Positions 27,145 through 37,286 are shown, numbered from the stretch's first letter. The stretch: 64,000 nucleotides of DNA from CAZRRV01 sp045660865 (GCA_045660865.1 JAZREP010000001.1:77845-141844), one strand, 5' to 3'. A program made the numbers and translations. Notes: generated from the sequence alone by a model not told the origin.

Positions 27145-28185
27145 ATGAATAATAGAATGATAATTGGTATTACTATGGGTGACCCTGCCGGTATTGGCGC
27201 AGAGATTACCGTTAAAGCTTTAAATGCAAAAAAAGTTTATGAAAAATGCATACCTGTGGTTATTGGAGACCTTGAAGCTTTGAAAGATGCTATTCGCTTT
27301 TGTAATCTGGCTTTAGAAATTAATGTTATCAATTCTCCACGTGAGGCGCTTGGCCAGTATGGTGTAGTAGATTGCATAAACTTGAATTTATTAAAACCAA
27401 ATGGTTGGCAATATAAAGTGCCCTCTGCTCTCTGTGGTGATGCATCTTTTCAATATGTAGTTTATGCTATTGAATTGGCAAAAAAACATGAGATTGAAGC
27501 TGTAATTACTGCGCCGATAAATAAGGAATCTATACATTTGGCAGGACATAATTATAGTGGACACACGGAAATCTTTGCCGATTACACAAATACGCAAAAG
27601 TATGCTATGCTATTGGCGAGTGGTGATTTGCGTGTTATTCATGTTTCCACGCATTGCTCTTTACGTGAGGCGTGTGACCGAGTAAAAAAAGACCGAGTCC
27701 TTGAGGTAATCAAACTTGCTGATAAGGGATTAAAACTGTTAGGTATAGAAAACCCGGTTATTGGCGTATCGGGACTGAATCCCCATTGCTCAGAAAATGG
27801 ACTGTTTGGGGTAGAAGAGAAAAATGAAATTATTCCCGCTATTGAGGAGGCTCGTAAGTGCGGTATCAATGTAATTGGACCAGAACCTCCAGATACAGTT
27901 TTTGTTAAATGTATGGGCGGAAAGTATGATATTGTGGTAGCAATGTACCACGATCAAGGACATATTCCTTTAAAACTTTCAGGGTTTAAACTAAATCCGA
28001 ATACAAACACCTATACTTCTATGAGTGGAATCAATTGCACTATCGGATTGCCGATTATTCGCGCATCAGTTGATCATGGTACAGCATATGGTAAAGCAGG
28101 CGAGGGTAGAGCTAACGAGGAAAGTATGCTAGATGCGATTTATGCTGGCATAGAGATGTCAAATAATATGTTTGGAGTAAAATAA
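27145..28185 (+). CDS. PdxA family 4-phosphate dehydrogenase
   Basis: 346 residues, full length for the PdxA family (4-hydroxythreonine-4-phosphate dehydrogenase and the PdxA2/DenD sugar-acid phosphate dehydrogenases). GDPAGIGAE lies at the N-terminus; metal ligands are likely the His residues of GHTEIF, VSTHC and YHDQGHIPLK (about 273). The family oxidises a 4-phosphorylated hydroxy acid with NAD(P). In a glycan locus with no other pyridoxal-pathway gene, a role in making an unusual sugar or polyol phosphate is more attractive than vitamin B6 synthesis, but this is inference. Confidence 0.85.
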   Translation: MNNRMIIGITMGDPAGIGAEITVKALNAKKVYEKCIPVVIGDLEALKDAIRFCNLALEINVINSPREALGQYGVVDCINLNLLKPNGWQYKVPSALCGDASFQYVVYAIELAKKHEIEAVITAPINKESIHLAGHNYSGHTEIFADYTNTQKYAMLLASGDLRVIHVSTHCSLREACDRVKKDRVLEVIKLADKGLKLLGIENPVIGVSGLNPHCSENGLFGVEEKNEIIPAIEEARKCGINVIGPEPPDTVFVKCMGGKYDIVVAMYHDQGHIPLKLSGFKLNPNTNTYTSMSGINCTIGLPIIRASVDHGTAYGKAGEGRANEESMLDAIYAGIEMSNNMFGVK

Positions 28186-29258
28186 TGTTTATTATTCGTT
28201 TATTTTTAAGAGTAGCTGATTGGATTAGAGTTCAGTTGCGTAGACAACAGGTTGTTAATTCTCATAATTATAATTTAGACATTAGCGATAAAAATATTGC
28301 TGATTTACGTCGCAAAGGCTTCTCAATTAATGAAAGTGCTTTATATAATCTTGATGAAAATAATTTCAAGGATTATATCAGCGTTTGGGAATCCTATCAA
28401 CCTCGTATGATAAATTCCCCATACTTTGCATTATCAGACGATAAATATCTATTCTCATTGGTGTTCGGCAAATTCGTAGAGGTCCCGAAAACTTATGGGC
28501 TGATTGATAATGGTCGTATCATCCCAATTGATTCGAAAAATTTATCAAATGAAACCTTGTATAATTTTTTAATTGAGAATCGTGGTGGAGTAATAAAAAA
28601 TCGTGGTGGATTTGACGGATATGAAGTTTATGTGTTCTCTGTTGATGATGGAAAACTTTATTATAAAAATAAGGAAATAAGTGAGAAAGAATTAGCTTCA
28701 ATTGTTAATCCGTTCAAAAATGGTATTATCCAAAGTAAAATTGCGCAAGGTGAATTTGAAAATAAAATTTTTGACCAAAGCGTTAATACCATTCGTGCTA
28801 TTTCTATGCGCACAGGACACAATAATCGCCATGAAGTGGTGGCAGCTATCCAAAGGATTGGAAACAAAAAAAGTGCGCCGGTTGATAATTTTAATCAGGG
28901 CGGTTATTCGGCGTTTATTAATGTCGAAACTGGTGAACTTAGTAGCATGAGCAGTTTATTTTCTTTGGATAAAGACGGTAAAAGAGTGTTTTATGATAAA
29001 CATCCCGATAGCGGAACTCAGGTTAAAGGATTAGTAATTCCGCATTGGAATCAGATTAAAGATACAATAGCCGATGTAACTGAAAAACTTCCATTCTTTG
29101 AATATATCGCTTGGGACATTGTGCTTAAGGATGATGGTGTTGCCGTTATTGAAACAAATATGAAATCAGGCTTGGGTTCATTCCAAATTCACGGAGGACT
29201 GAAAAAAGAATATTTGGGTCAAAAATATAGAGATAAAGGCTTTTTAATAAACGATTAG
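28185..29258 (+). CDS. sugar-transfer associated ATP-grasp protein
   Basis: 357 residues resembling the ATPgrasp_ST family found beside capsule genes. The C-terminal ATP-grasp part has KHPDSGTQVKGLVIPHW, AWDIVLKDDGVAVIETN and a metal-binding Glu/Asn pair there. The central region carries a Lys-containing GGVIKNRGGFDG nucleotide loop. ATP-grasp enzymes join a carboxylate to an amine or thiol, so it may add an amino acid or similar group to a sugar. It overlaps the pdxA-like stop by one base. Confidence 0.8.
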   Translation: MFIIRLFLRVADWIRVQLRRQQVVNSHNYNLDISDKNIADLRRKGFSINESALYNLDENNFKDYISVWESYQPRMINSPYFALSDDKYLFSLVFGKFVEVPKTYGLIDNGRIIPIDSKNLSNETLYNFLIENRGGVIKNRGGFDGYEVYVFSVDDGKLYYKNKEISEKELASIVNPFKNGIIQSKIAQGEFENKIFDQSVNTIRAISMRTGHNNRHEVVAAIQRIGNKKSAPVDNFNQGGYSAFINVETGELSSMSSLFSLDKDGKRVFYDKHPDSGTQVKGLVIPHWNQIKDTIADVTEKLPFFEYIAWDIVLKDDGVAVIETNMKSGLGSFQIHGGLKKEYLGQKYRDKGFLIND

Positions 29259-29287
29259 TTTTTATTCTGTGTAAGAATGGAGAATTT

Positions 29288-30736
29288 ATGTCAAACAACA
29301 GTATTAAGAAAAAAACTTTAACCAATTTATTTTGGAGTTTTGCTGAGCGCTGCGGTGCACAGGGCGTAGCATTCATAGTATCTATTATTTTGGCTAGACT
29401 GCTTACACCTGAGGATTATGGTATAATTGCACTTGTTACGGTGTTTATTACTATTTTTCAAGTTTTTGTTGACAGCGGTTTAGGAAATGCGTTGATTCAA
29501 AAAAAAGATGTTGATGATGTTGATTTCTCAAGTGTTTTTTATTTCAACATAATTTTTTGCTTGGTTTTATATGGTTTGCTTTTTTTGTCAGCGCCATGGA
29601 TTGCGAAATTTTATAATATATCAGAATTGACATCCGTTATTCGGGTGCTTGGCCTGTCAATTGTTATTTCCGGCGTTAAAAATGTTCAGCATGCTTATGT
29701 ATCAAGGACTTTGCAATTTAAACGCTTTTTTTGGGCAACGCTTGGCGGTACAATTGGTGCTGCAATTATCGGCATAACAATGGCATATAATGGCTTTGGC
29801 GTATGGGCGTTGGTTGCACAAAATATTTTTAATCTTGCCGTTGATACTATTATTCTTTGGTTTACTGTAAAATGGCGCCCAAAATTACTTTTTTCTTTTA
29901 AACGATTGAAAAAATTATTTTCATACGGTTGGAAACTATTGGCTTCCAGTCTAATCAACACCCTTTATAATGATATTCGCCAATTGATTATCGGTAAATT
30001 TTATTCTTCTGCAGATCTGGCGTTTTATAATAAAGGGCGACAGTTTCCTAAACAGTTTATAACCAATATTAACACTTCTATTGATAGTGTGCTTTTCCCG
30101 GTCTTGTCTGAAGGGCAAGATGATAAAAACCATTTAAAATCTATGACCAGACGTTCAATCCAAATCAGCAGTTATATTATTTGGCCGATTATGATTGGCT
30201 TGGCTGCTGTTGGTCAATCACTAATTCGTGTACTGTTTACTGACAAATGGTTGCCGTCGTATCCGTTTTTGGTCCTTTTTTGTATTTCTCTCGGTCTGCA
30301 GCCCATTCATACAGCAAATTTAAATGCAATAAAAGCAGTGGGAAGAAGTGATTTGTTTTTAAAACTTGAAATCATAAAAAAATCAATCGGTATTTTAATT
30401 GTTCTGCTGACAATGAGAATCAGTGTTTTAGCCATGGCTGTTGGAGTACTTGCATATAACATTATTGTTAGCGTTATCAATTCTTTCCCAAATCGAAAAC
30501 TGCTTAATTACAGCTATTTTGAGCAAATGAAGGATATTTTCCCTTCAGTTTCTTTATCTTTTGCAATGGGAATTTGCGTATATTTTATATCAAATTTATT
30601 GTTAAATGATTTCCTTTTGATTACTATTCAGGTTGTTGTGGGAGCATTGATATATATAGCTGGTTCAGTTCTGTTCCGCCTTGACAGCTTCTTTTACATA
30701 AAAGATATATTGTTTAAATTTTTCAAGCGCAAGTAA
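29288..30736 (+). CDS. polysaccharide flippase, Wzx/MOP superfamily
   Basis: 482 residues with 12-14 predicted membrane helices and the family N-terminus WSFAERCGAQGVAFIVSIILA after a short basic leader. LLTPEDYGIIALV and GWKLLASSLINTLYNDIRQLIIGKF are typical of WzxC-like lipopolysaccharide/teichuronic flippases. It would move undecaprenyl-linked repeat units to the outer face for the Wzy-like polymerase. GGAGA lies before the ATG. Confidence 0.88.
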   Translation: MSNNSIKKKTLTNLFWSFAERCGAQGVAFIVSIILARLLTPEDYGIIALVTVFITIFQVFVDSGLGNALIQKKDVDDVDFSSVFYFNIIFCLVLYGLLFLSAPWIAKFYNISELTSVIRVLGLSIVISGVKNVQHAYVSRTLQFKRFFWATLGGTIGAAIIGITMAYNGFGVWALVAQNIFNLAVDTIILWFTVKWRPKLLFSFKRLKKLFSYGWKLLASSLINTLYNDIRQLIIGKFYSSADLAFYNKGRQFPKQFITNINTSIDSVLFPVLSEGQDDKNHLKSMTRRSIQISSYIIWPIMIGLAAVGQSLIRVLFTDKWLPSYPFLVLFCISLGLQPIHTANLNAIKAVGRSDLFLKLEIIKKSIGILIVLLTMRISVLAMAVGVLAYNIIVSVINSFPNRKLLNYSYFEQMKDIFPSVSLSFAMGICVYFISNLLLNDFLLITIQVVVGALIYIAGSVLFRLDSFFYIKDILFKFFKRK

Positions 30737-30759
30737 TAATTGTTTTTGGGGTTGAAACT

Positions 30760-31812
30760 GTGACTAAAAGAAATGAAAAAATTGATTTTTACAAAGGTAT
30801 ACTTATTTTAGGCGTAATTTGGGGACATATGATTACCGCCTTGTCTGGCGGAGCTGATGCTCAAATTGTAGTCTGGATACATAGATTCTTTAGAACATAC
30901 GATATGCCGATGTTTATTTTTATTGCCGGATTCTTCTTGCAAAAAACACTTGGCAAGTATAATTGGTGGAAATATAACATAAGCAAAGCTGGGCATATTC
31001 TTTTGCCTGTAATCCTTTGGAATGCAATTTTCTACTTTTTAAAAGCGGTACTTGTTCGTTCTTTTTCCTTTACCGTTTTATTGAAAAGTTGCACGGGGCT
31101 ATGGTTTTTGTGGGCAACTTTCTTTTGTTCGGTGATTGTAATCACAATTAAAGGCATTTTCAAAAAAGACATATTCTGCATACCGTTGCTTGTTGTTGCG
31201 GCTTTAGTTTTTTATTTGATTTCAACAGACACATATAATATGGCGTATATGTTTCCGTTTTTTGTTTTTGGATTCTATTTTGAAAAAACAAAAAAACTTG
31301 TGTCACATATAGTTAACTGGAAAACAATTCAAATAATTTCATTTTTTGTGTTTGTTTTATCTTTATGCTTTTGGAGTTCTAAATACAATGTTTGGAACGC
31401 CGGCTCGTATATATTAGAAAACACAGCATTTGTACTAAAGAGCATAGCTTTTCGTTTTATAATCGGTGTAAGCGGTTGTATAGCAATGAAAAACATAATG
31501 GATATTTTGTACAAAATGGATTTTGATTGGTTAAAAAACAATATTATAACGTTTGGTAAAAACACCTTAATGCTTTACATTTTTCAATCGTTTGCGGTTG
31601 AATATCTGCTTAAAGCTGTTATGACAAAAGTGTCGCTTGTGTTGGGATATAATCCATTGACGGCTTACCCATCATTAGTAGGATATTTCATTGCTCCTGT
31701 TTTAACTTTCGTTTTCATTTTCGTTCTCTTATTTATTATTAAGCTTTTAAAACAAATTCCTATAATCAATAAATTTGTTTTTGGTAATAAATTGATAAAT
31801 GCAAATATCTAG
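30760..31812 (+). CDS. acyltransferase 3 family membrane protein (sugar O-acetylase-like)
   Basis: 350 residues with about ten hydrophobic segments. The N-terminus KIDFYKGILILGVIWGHMI has the family's conserved His, and FRTYDMPMFIFIAGFF follows, as in fucose 4-O-acetylase-like (YeaM/YcfT type) proteins. The GTG start has GGGG upstream. It is the intact membrane O-acetyltransferase of the locus, in contrast to the broken copy at 26112-27143, and lies next to the fucose-activation gene. Confidence 0.83.
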   Translation: MTKRNEKIDFYKGILILGVIWGHMITALSGGADAQIVVWIHRFFRTYDMPMFIFIAGFFLQKTLGKYNWWKYNISKAGHILLPVILWNAIFYFLKAVLVRSFSFTVLLKSCTGLWFLWATFFCSVIVITIKGIFKKDIFCIPLLVVAALVFYLISTDTYNMAYMFPFFVFGFYFEKTKKLVSHIVNWKTIQIISFFVFVLSLCFWSSKYNVWNAGSYILENTAFVLKSIAFRFIIGVSGCIAMKNIMDILYKMDFDWLKNNIITFGKNTLMLYIFQSFAVEYLLKAVMTKVSLVLGYNPLTAYPSLVGYFIAPVLTFVFIFVLLFIIKLLKQIPIINKFVFGNKLINANI

Positions 31813-31826
31813 ATAAGGAGATTAGT

Positions 31827-34679
31827 ATGAATTATAAAAATCTATTCTTACAGCAGTCTTATTTGGACAATTACGATATTTATGCTGCTACTTTGACGGA
31901 AAGCGCTCATAGACCGGCTTTATGGGATTATGTTATTTTAACTGCATCAAATGAGAGCCAGGCTGAAGCTTATCGCCAGCAGATTGAGTATCGTTTGAAA
32001 AAACGCACAATACCTGCATCAACTCATTATGCAGTTCTGCCTGACCATGAAGGCAAGAGAATTGGTTCTGGCGGAGCTACACTTGGTGTGCTCAAATATA
32101 TAAAAGAGCGCGAAGGCGATTTTACGGGTTTACGTATACTTGTTATTCATTCGGGCGGGGACTCTAAGCGTGTTCCTCAGTATTCTGCCTGTGGAAAGCT
32201 GTTTTCACCTGTGCCTCGTGAACTCCCGGACGGCCGTCGCTCTACATTATTTGATGAGTTTATTATCGGTATGAGTGGTGTTCCTGCCAGAGTTGAGTCA
32301 GGCATGCTGGTTCTTTCCGGTGATGTATTATTGCTCTTCAATCCGTTACAAATTGATTTTTATGGTAACGGTGCTGCCGCTTTATCTATTAAAGAAAGTG
32401 TTGCCACAGGTAAAAATCATGGCGTTTTCTTGCGTGACAAAAAAGGTAATGTTGATAAATTCCTACATAAGCAATCTGAGCAGACCTTGACCGATATTGG
32501 GGCCGTTGATAAGTCAGGCAAGGTTAATATCGACACCGGTGCAATATTGCTTAGTACTGATATTATCAAAGATTTATATAGCCTTATCGATACTGATGAA
32601 AAGTTTAATAAATATGTAAATGACGTTGTTCGCTTATCCTTCTATGCGGATTTTGTTTATCCATTGGCTTCAAGTTCAACATTAGAAGATTTTTATAATG
32701 AGAAACCAGAAGGTGAGATAAACAAAGAACTACTTGATGCCAGAACTGATATATGGAATATTCTTCATAATTATTCGCTTAAACTTATTTGTCTTTCACC
32801 TGCGTCCTTCTTGCATTTCGGTACCTCAACTGAGCTGCTTTCCCTTATGACGCAGAAAATAGGCGATTACCGTTTTCTGAACTGGTCAAATAATGTTTGC
32901 TGTAATCGCTCAGGCGATTTTGCCGCATACAATAGCTATTTTGCAAAGGATGTAAAAATTAGCAGCGGTACCTATATTGAAAACAGTGACATTGAAGAGG
33001 GAAGTGTTATTGGTAAAAACTGCATTATGTCAGGTGTTACACTTAAAAATGCGGTTGTGCCCGATGGTGTTATTCTTCACGCCTTAAAACTTAAAAACAG
33101 CAAATTTGTCGTTAGAATGTTAGGTATTGATGACAATCCTAAAGAAAACACTTGGATGGGTGAAAAGCTTGACTCTGATTTGTGGAATGCACCACTATTT
33201 GCTGCTTTCGACACCGAAATTGAGGCCGCGCAAGCAACTTTAAATGGTGTTCGTGGTGAATATTCGTTAAAGAGTAGTTTTAACGAGGCTGATTCTGCCC
33301 AAATTTTGCCTTGGTTGGACAAGCTTAACGATAAAGTAATGGTTGACCGCTTTTTAGAGGCAATAAACTCAAAAACACCCGTAGATAATCTCACTAAAAA
33401 TGACTTAACTCCTCGTATTGTTAAATATCTTTTGCGTATTGCTGATTCTGCGGATTTTTCCTTGAAAATCAGAATATACTACTACCTTGCAAAATTAACT
33501 AATAATGAAGGATATATGCAAACCTGTTTTGATACTATATCAAACGAGGTGCTAAATACTGCACTTGATTCTGTGTCTTTTAACAAGGATTTGCGTATCA
33601 AAAATGATGAAACAGTCATCCAACTACCTGTTAGAGTGAATTGGGGAGGTGGTTGGTCTGACACACCGCCGCATTGTTTAGAGCATGGCGGTATTGTACT
33701 GAATGCTGCCGTAACATTAAACGGCACATTGCCGATTGTCGTTACCATTAAAAAAATTGCTGAACATAAGATTATTTTATCCAGTACGGATAATGGCTCT
33801 TACAAAGCTTTTACTGATGTAAAGGCTTTGCAAAGTTGTCATAACCCGCATGATGCGTTTGCGTTACACAAAGCAGCCTTGATTGCTTGTGGCGTCATTC
33901 CTTATGATGAAAATGTTTCAGTTGAGGAAATTTGCAGCAATATTGGTGGAGGATTGCACCTGAATACTGAAGTTTTGAACATTCCTCGCGGAAGCGGTTT
34001 AGGTACAAGTTCTATCTTAGCTGCTGCATGTGTCAAAGCTTTGCAAGATTTCTTCGGTTTATCATTAACCGAAAATGAGCTTTATTACCGTGTTTTATGT
34101 ATGGAACAGATTATGTCCACCGGTGGCGGTTGGCAAGACCAGGTTGGAGGCTTGGCTCCCGGAATTAAAATTGTTTCGTCAAAACCAGGAATTAAGCAAG
34201 AAATCGAATGCAAACAAATTAATATTCAAAGCGAAACATTAAAGGAATTGCAAGAGCGTTTTTGCTTAATTTATACGGGTCAACGCCGCTTAGCACGTAA
34301 TTTGCTTAGAGAGGTAGTTGGCAAGTATATCGGCGGAAACCCGGTTGCTTTTGATGTTCTCTATCAAATTCAGCACATTGCTGAACTTATGAGACTTGAG
34401 TTGGAACGAGGCAATATTAACGGTTTCTGCAAATTACTTAATCAGCATTGGGAATTATCTAAAAAGTTAGACGCTGGATGCACTAATACCTGTATAGACC
34501 AAATATTTAATTCCATTGACGATATGATCGACGGCCATATGATTTGCGGTGCCGGTGGCGGTGGATTTTTACAGGTTATGTTAAAAAAAGGCGTAACAAC
34601 TGATGATCTCCGTGAACGCTTGTTTAGTGTCTTTGCTGATTCAGGCGTAGATGTTTATGATTGTGAGTTTTCTTTCTAA
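31827..34679 (+). CDS. fkp: bifunctional L-fucokinase / fucose-1-phosphate guanylyltransferase
   Basis: 950 residues, virtually the same length as the Bacteroides Fkp enzyme (949). The N-terminal part is a nucleotide pyrophosphorylase (IHSGGDSKRVPQYS, about residue 108, with LVLSGDVLL) followed by a beta-helix; the C-terminal part is a GHMP kinase (VNWGGGWSDTPP about 604, PRGSGLGTSSILAAA about 721, GAGGGGF near the end). It phosphorylates free L-fucose and then makes GDP-fucose, the donor for the two GT11 proteins upstream. No de novo gmd/fcl genes are present, so fucose is probably taken from outside. Confidence 0.93.
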   Translation: MNYKNLFLQQSYLDNYDIYAATLTESAHRPALWDYVILTASNESQAEAYRQQIEYRLKKRTIPASTHYAVLPDHEGKRIGSGGATLGVLKYIKEREGDFTGLRILVIHSGGDSKRVPQYSACGKLFSPVPRELPDGRRSTLFDEFIIGMSGVPARVESGMLVLSGDVLLLFNPLQIDFYGNGAAALSIKESVATGKNHGVFLRDKKGNVDKFLHKQSEQTLTDIGAVDKSGKVNIDTGAILLSTDIIKDLYSLIDTDEKFNKYVNDVVRLSFYADFVYPLASSSTLEDFYNEKPEGEINKELLDARTDIWNILHNYSLKLICLSPASFLHFGTSTELLSLMTQKIGDYRFLNWSNNVCCNRSGDFAAYNSYFAKDVKISSGTYIENSDIEEGSVIGKNCIMSGVTLKNAVVPDGVILHALKLKNSKFVVRMLGIDDNPKENTWMGEKLDSDLWNAPLFAAFDTEIEAAQATLNGVRGEYSLKSSFNEADSAQILPWLDKLNDKVMVDRFLEAINSKTPVDNLTKNDLTPRIVKYLLRIADSADFSLKIRIYYYLAKLTNNEGYMQTCFDTISNEVLNTALDSVSFNKDLRIKNDETVIQLPVRVNWGGGWSDTPPHCLEHGGIVLNAAVTLNGTLPIVVTIKKIAEHKIILSSTDNGSYKAFTDVKALQSCHNPHDAFALHKAALIACGVIPYDENVSVEEICSNIGGGLHLNTEVLNIPRGSGLGTSSILAAACVKALQDFFGLSLTENELYYRVLCMEQIMSTGGGWQDQVGGLAPGIKIVSSKPGIKQEIECKQINIQSETLKELQERFCLIYTGQRRLARNLLREVVGKYIGGNPVAFDVLYQIQHIAELMRLELERGNINGFCKLLNQHWELSKKLDAGCTNTCIDQIFNSIDDMIDGHMICGAGGGGFLQVMLKKGVTTDDLRERLFSVFADSGVDVYDCEFSF

Positions 34680-34721
34680 CGGTTTTTTGTTTTAAAATTC
34701 AATCTGTAAGGGGGCGATGCA

Positions 34722-37133
34722 GTGACTAATAACCAAATCGGCTTGATTTCATTAGTTAAAAGTTCGATTACCGGCAAAGCGGTTGAATTACCTGATGGGT
34801 TTTCAATTAATGACGTATTAACAATTATTAGAAAGCACCATATATCTAGTATGGTGTATTATGGCGCGCTTAATTGTGGCATAAGCAGTGAATCAAAAGT
34901 GATGCAAAGTTTATTTATTGATGCTTGCTTTTCAATGTCGATTAGTGAAAATCAAATGCTTGAATTGAACGCTTTATATAAAGCTTTTGAAGAAAACGGC
35001 ATTGATTATATGCCTGTTAAAGGCGCCGTGTTAAAGGAATTGTACCCCCATACAGATATGCGTTTTATGGGAGACGCGGATGTTTTAATTAAAACTGACC
35101 AATATGATAAAATAAAACCGATTTTGCAAAATTTCGGCTTTGAACAAAGGCTTGAAAGTGACCACGAGTTAACTTGGGTAAAACCATCACTTTGTTTAGA
35201 ACTTCACAAGCGATTGATACCTTCTTATAATTATGATTATTACTCTGTCTTTGGTGATGGCTGGCACTTAGCTAAACGATGTGAAGACAGTCAACATCGT
35301 TATGAAATGACCGCAGAGGACAACTTTATTTTCTTGTTTACTCATTTCGCTAAACATTATCGTGATGGTGGTATAGGAATAAAGCATTTAACCGATTTGT
35401 GGTTGTTTATCAAAGAGTATTCACTTGATACCGAGGTTTTAAAGAAAAGGTTTGAAAAATTACAGCTATCTCAGTTTTTCTCCAATATTTTAGATGTTTT
35501 AAACACTTGGTTTTCGGATAAACCTTCAAACGAAATGACAGAATTCATAAGTGACTTTATTCTTAAAAGCGGTGCATACGGCACTTATGAAGCGCATGTT
35601 CTTTCAAAAGGCCTTATAAAGGCAAAACTTGTGGGTTCAGCAAAAGGTGTTAAACGCAACTCGTTAGTGAATGCGATATTTTTGCCGTACAGTTATATGA
35701 GGGAACGCTATTCTCTTTTGAAAAAAGCGCCCTTTTTGTTGCCTGTAATGTGGGTTGTTCGTTGGTTTACTGCACTTCTATTTAGGCATAAAAATATAAA
35801 AATCCAACAAAGCAATATTAAAATATTATCTAATAAAAAAATAGAAGAATTTCAGCAGTCGTTACACTATGTTGGTTTGGATTTCAACTTTAACACTAGT
35901 CAAGATATACTTTTGACAAATAATCAAAGGGCGTTACTCAGCTTTTTGTCTGCTGCGATAAACGGTTCGGACTCACAAATAGAAAAAATTATGGCGCAAT
36001 TAACTGAATCGGATTGGAAAAACATTCTCCTTGAAAGTTCAAAGCAAACCGTTTCCAACTTGGCGTTTGAAGGCATAGCAAATTATTCTCACATTATACC
36101 AACAACCGTTTATAATAGCTGGTTTCAAACGGCGACTAAATCGTTGCTTAAAACTGTCCAAGTCATTAATGCACAGCATAATATGGTTAAAATTATGGAC
36201 GAGAATAATTTTCCGTATGTAATTCTAAAAGGTACAGCTTCTGCTGCATATTATCCAAAATTCAACTCTCGTACTTTTGGCGATGTTGACTTCTTGATTG
36301 ACCCGAAACAGCAACCCTTAATTGAAAAAGTTTTCTCTAAAAGCGGTTACCGTCGTTGGAACAAAGAACATGATTTCCACGTGGTTTATGCTAAAAAGAA
36401 CGAGCTTTTGGAAATGCACTTTGAAATTTCCGGCATACCTTACGGTAAAATCGGTGACAAGATTCGCCAATTTATGAATGGCGCAGTCGATAATTATCAA
36501 ATTTACACCCATGAAAACATAGGTTTTAGAGTTCCGACAACACTTTATCACGGGCTAATTATCCTTTTGCATATGCAACATCATATGCTTGGAGAGGGTA
36601 TAGGTCTGCGGCATTTTTGTGACTGGGCATGCTTTGTTAAAAAAACTATTAATGAAGAGTTTTGGGGAGCCTCATTGTTACCCTTCTTGAAAGAAATAGG
36701 ACTTTTGACTTATGCTAAGACAATGACAAAAACAGCAGCAATATATTTGCACATACCTTGTCCGGATTGGGCTTCTGATGCGCCTGAGCATCTTTGTTTT
36801 GAAGTTATAAGAGATATATTTGAATCGGGCAATTTTGGGCGCAAAGATCTTAAACGTTCTCAAAGTAGTTCTCTTGTGTCTCAGCACGGTAAAACAGGCA
36901 CAAAACACGGAGCAATATATAATTTGCTTTGTAAAATGCACATCATTGTTAAGCATAATTACCCCATTATAAAAAAAGCACCATATCTATATCCGTTTCT
37001 TTATATTTACAGAAGCACACGCTTTTTATTGCTTCAATTAAGCGGAAAGAGAGAATCGCTTCTTAATCTTTTGCCTGATGCAAAAAAGCGGCGTTCGGTT
37101 TATGAACAACTTCATGTTTTTGAAATTGAATAA
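34722..37133 (+). CDS. tandem nucleotidyltransferase-like protein (two NTP_transf_5 domains)
   Basis: 803 residues made of two homologous halves of the uncharacterised nucleotidyltransferase (NTP_transf_5) family. Half 1 has MPVKGAVLKELYP and MGDADVLI (about residue 116); half 2 has VILKGTASAAYYP and FGDVDFLI (about 519). Each G-D-x-D triad fits a polymerase-beta-like metal site. Each half also has a downstream LxHxxxH-like stretch (FTHFAKHY; LLHMQHHMLGEGIGLRH). The two halves are joined by a variable linker. Single-domain members occur in many capsule loci, but the reaction is unknown. Starts at GTG after AAGGGGG. Last gene of the locus. Confidence 0.72.
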   Translation: MTNNQIGLISLVKSSITGKAVELPDGFSINDVLTIIRKHHISSMVYYGALNCGISSESKVMQSLFIDACFSMSISENQMLELNALYKAFEENGIDYMPVKGAVLKELYPHTDMRFMGDADVLIKTDQYDKIKPILQNFGFEQRLESDHELTWVKPSLCLELHKRLIPSYNYDYYSVFGDGWHLAKRCEDSQHRYEMTAEDNFIFLFTHFAKHYRDGGIGIKHLTDLWLFIKEYSLDTEVLKKRFEKLQLSQFFSNILDVLNTWFSDKPSNEMTEFISDFILKSGAYGTYEAHVLSKGLIKAKLVGSAKGVKRNSLVNAIFLPYSYMRERYSLLKKAPFLLPVMWVVRWFTALLFRHKNIKIQQSNIKILSNKKIEEFQQSLHYVGLDFNFNTSQDILLTNNQRALLSFLSAAINGSDSQIEKIMAQLTESDWKNILLESSKQTVSNLAFEGIANYSHIIPTTVYNSWFQTATKSLLKTVQVINAQHNMVKIMDENNFPYVILKGTASAAYYPKFNSRTFGDVDFLIDPKQQPLIEKVFSKSGYRRWNKEHDFHVVYAKKNELLEMHFEISGIPYGKIGDKIRQFMNGAVDNYQIYTHENIGFRVPTTLYHGLIILLHMQHHMLGEGIGLRHFCDWACFVKKTINEEFWGASLLPFLKEIGLLTYAKTMTKTAAIYLHIPCPDWASDAPEHLCFEVIRDIFESGNFGRKDLKRSQSSSLVSQHGKTGTKHGAIYNLLCKMHIIVKHNYPIIKKAPYLYPFLYIYRSTRFLLLQLSGKRESLLNLLPDAKKRRSVYEQLHVFEIE

Positions 37134-37140
37134 CTATATT

Positions 37141-37171
37141 AACACCCGGCAAAATTTTGCCGGATGTTTCT
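37141..37171 (+). terminator. intrinsic terminator of the glycan locus
   Basis: Inverted repeat 37141-37154 and 37155-37168 (one mismatch) followed by TTTC TTTG, 7 bases after the last glycan gene. Confidence 0.8.
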
Positions 37172-37286
37172 TTGTCTAAACCAAGTCTTTTTTGGCGATT
37201 AAAAAAATATTTAATTCATTCTCCGATTGGTTAATGCAAATTTTAGTGGCAATAATCTATTTATAAAGATTAAGGGGTGCTGAGAT

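Noticed and set aside
11020..37170. Glycan locus as a genomic island integrated at tRNA-Gly
   Set aside because: No integrase, no repeat of the tRNA 3' end at the other border that I could find. The tRNA is only a neighbour.
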